From Argopecten irradians (taxonomy: Eukaryota > Mollusca > Bivalvia > Pectinida > Pectinidae), in NCBI RefSeq assembly GCF_041381155.1, contig NC_091142.1, forward strand, positions 35,575,604 to 35,639,603: a stretch of DNA of 64,000 nucleotides, read 5' to 3'. Below are positions 62,565-64,000 of this stretch, one piece after another. The translations under genes and the position numbers were made by a program. Below the pieces are notes generated by a model. The model searched no databases, was not told the origin of the DNA, and saw nothing but the letters and a program-made list of their open reading frames with translations. How positions within the stretch are numbered: position 1 is the first letter of the stretch; the number at the start of each line of letters is the position of its first letter.

Positions 62565-62646
62565 TGGCAGCGGTGGGATTCGAACCCACGCCTCCGAAGA
62601 GACTGGTGCCTTAAACCAGCGCCTTAGACCGCTCGGCCACGCTACC
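62565..62646 (-). tRNA. tRNA-Leu(AAG), consensus copy
   Basis: Full consensus. T5 at complement 62553-62557. Last gene in the window. Confidence 0.97.
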
Positions 62647-64000
62647 TATGCTTTTACACTAATTACATGGTGCAATATGATAAATGTGTACATATATCCT
62701 CGAGGATGTTTTGATGTTATACTTATCTTTCACTGCCAGTGGGTCTGGCAATCGTACACACATTTAAAATAAAAAAAGTATATATTTAAGAATTATTTAC
62801 GTATATATTTAAGAATTATTTACACTTAAATATTCACTTTCTGTAAGATACTTTATATTGATACTCACCAATCAAGAAGAGTTTTTTTTAGATGTAATTC
62901 ACCACCAAAAGTTATCAACATTTTGAGAATTACAAAGCATAGGTTTTAATTTTACAAAGTCAAATAAAAATTTTGTATTTCTGTGCACACATGCTCTCGG
63001 GGGTGATACATACTCAATGGTTATAATTATCTGGGAGCGGTCTGGCGATCGTACCAGTTTGGATGCGATCTGCAATACGTAACACACTTTTGGAAATCAA
63101 AAAGTACATGAAAAATATTTATCTTTGGTGTTTTATTTCGTTTTGTTTGAATAACCTGTACGATTTTTATCCGAATATCAGTTGAAATTTCTGCAACTTG
63201 AAAAAAAAAAAGAATTTTAACGAAAACAAAAAAATATCCACTTACTGTAAAAGATTAATAAGTTCAACTTTTATAATGATTCGAAGAATACAATCGTTTG
63301 TTTAGTGGTTCATGTCTATAGAAATATCAGTACACTGTCAAGTTCAACGTAGCCTACGTATATAAAATATAACATTTCATTTATTAATGCGAATAAAGAT
63401 CTTCCCTTGACAATATTCATTTATACAATTAAACATATAATATGACCCTTATCGTGGTGTTGATAATATATTTGTTTTAATGGTCTGTTCCCATAATTAT
63501 CTTTCTGGAATAAAAAAAACATGGCTTTGGCAATTACTTTAGTTGGTTTTTTTATTCGGCTTTATCACATTTCAATGCGTGATTTGTCTTTTGAACAAGT
63601 GGTCCATTGAGATTGGGCGTAAAAATGAGAAAATGGAAAAAGAAAAAACATTAATTGAAATATATTGTAATACTAGATTGTTTTCAAGTAATTCTTGTTA
63701 GCAGCATAATATCATTAAAAAAATACTATGGAAAAGTATACGAAGATTATTATGTTAAAAGACCACATAGAAACGAAAACAGACCAGTTTGCGTTATTAT
63801 AGTGAGAACCTTAATTATTCTCAAGAAAGAAATGAGCGGCTATGCTTTAGACGTACATTACAGTATTTTATTTAAAATAGAAGTATTTCCATTTTTGTTT
63901 ACTTTTCTATCAATAAGACTTCTTCATCAAAGTATTTAAATTAGTCTTTTTTATTTTGTTCATCAAATCGTTTTATTTTTTGTTTTGTTCAATTGGTAAA
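62647..64000. repeat. Array spacer, family h copy 2, cut by the window end
   Basis: From 62971 it matches 61415-62444 with only isolated changes, for example one extra A near 63721. A 94-codon frame at 63655-63939 is broken by that one-base difference in the first copy, so it is unlikely to encode a protein. Confidence 0.85.

Noticed and set aside
20352-62646. Anticodon TAA (another leucine isoacceptor) instead of AAG
   Set aside because: The stem CTGGT/ACCAG fixes the seven-base loop as TTAAGGC, which places AAG at positions 34-36. Shifting by one to read TAA breaks the stem.
63655-63939. 94-codon frame near the window end
   Set aside because: The near-identical copy at about 62098-62380 is broken by a one-base difference, so there is no sign of selection on the frame.

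Overview
This is an AT-rich stretch of animal genomic DNA, most likely from a bivalve mollusc or a close marine invertebrate. The reasons are a tRNA-derived SINE with a Meta-SINE-like central domain, CR1-like LINE fragments, many short inverted-repeat elements, and no bacterial gene organisation. No convincing protein-coding host gene was found. The longest open frames are a decayed LINE or chance frames, and several of them run across tRNA genes.

Positions 1-20,350 are non-coding and rich in repeats. They hold a 20-bp tandem repeat (1593-1690), a LINE tail remnant (about 4385-4560), an old TTAA-type inverted-repeat element with a nested insertion (4563-5407), a 376-bp element with long inverted ends (6930-7305), a three-copy family carrying a TGACGTCA motif (7600-8312 and 18478-18790), a SINE with clear target duplications (8349-8580) and a second decayed SINE (16722-16972), a GC-richer promoter-like patch (12900-13200), and a nine-copy 95-bp satellite (13375-14229).

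Positions 20,352-64,000 are one large tandem array of tRNA-Leu(AAG) genes, all on the minus strand. I count 13 copies of identical 82-nt sequence, five near-intact variants, and eleven broken or fragmentary copies. The genes lie in spacers of about 0.5-2.6 kb that I group into families: a, b, c, d in 20.9-39.9 kb, e and f in 39.9-49 kb, g in 49.6-57 kb, and h in 61-64 kb. Spacers recur in order (a-b-c-d, d-e-f, f-g-g, h-h), so the array grew by repeated segmental duplication of blocks of roughly 1.5-6 kb. Nearly every gene keeps a 4-6 nt T run 7-13 nt past its 3' end, as expected for a Pol III terminator. The array is interrupted at 57.4-60.6 kb by two minus-strand CR1-like LINE fragments.

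Two d-spacers carry a TTAA-flanked inverted-repeat element, and two sister d-spacers show the exact empty site, which fixes the target duplication. Several broken tRNA copies have their breakpoint in or next to the T-arm (box B). Some stretches (25.1-26.6, 30.4-33.8 and 38.9-39.3 kb) look like error-rich consensus set between almost identical copies, so broken tRNAs inside them should be treated with caution.
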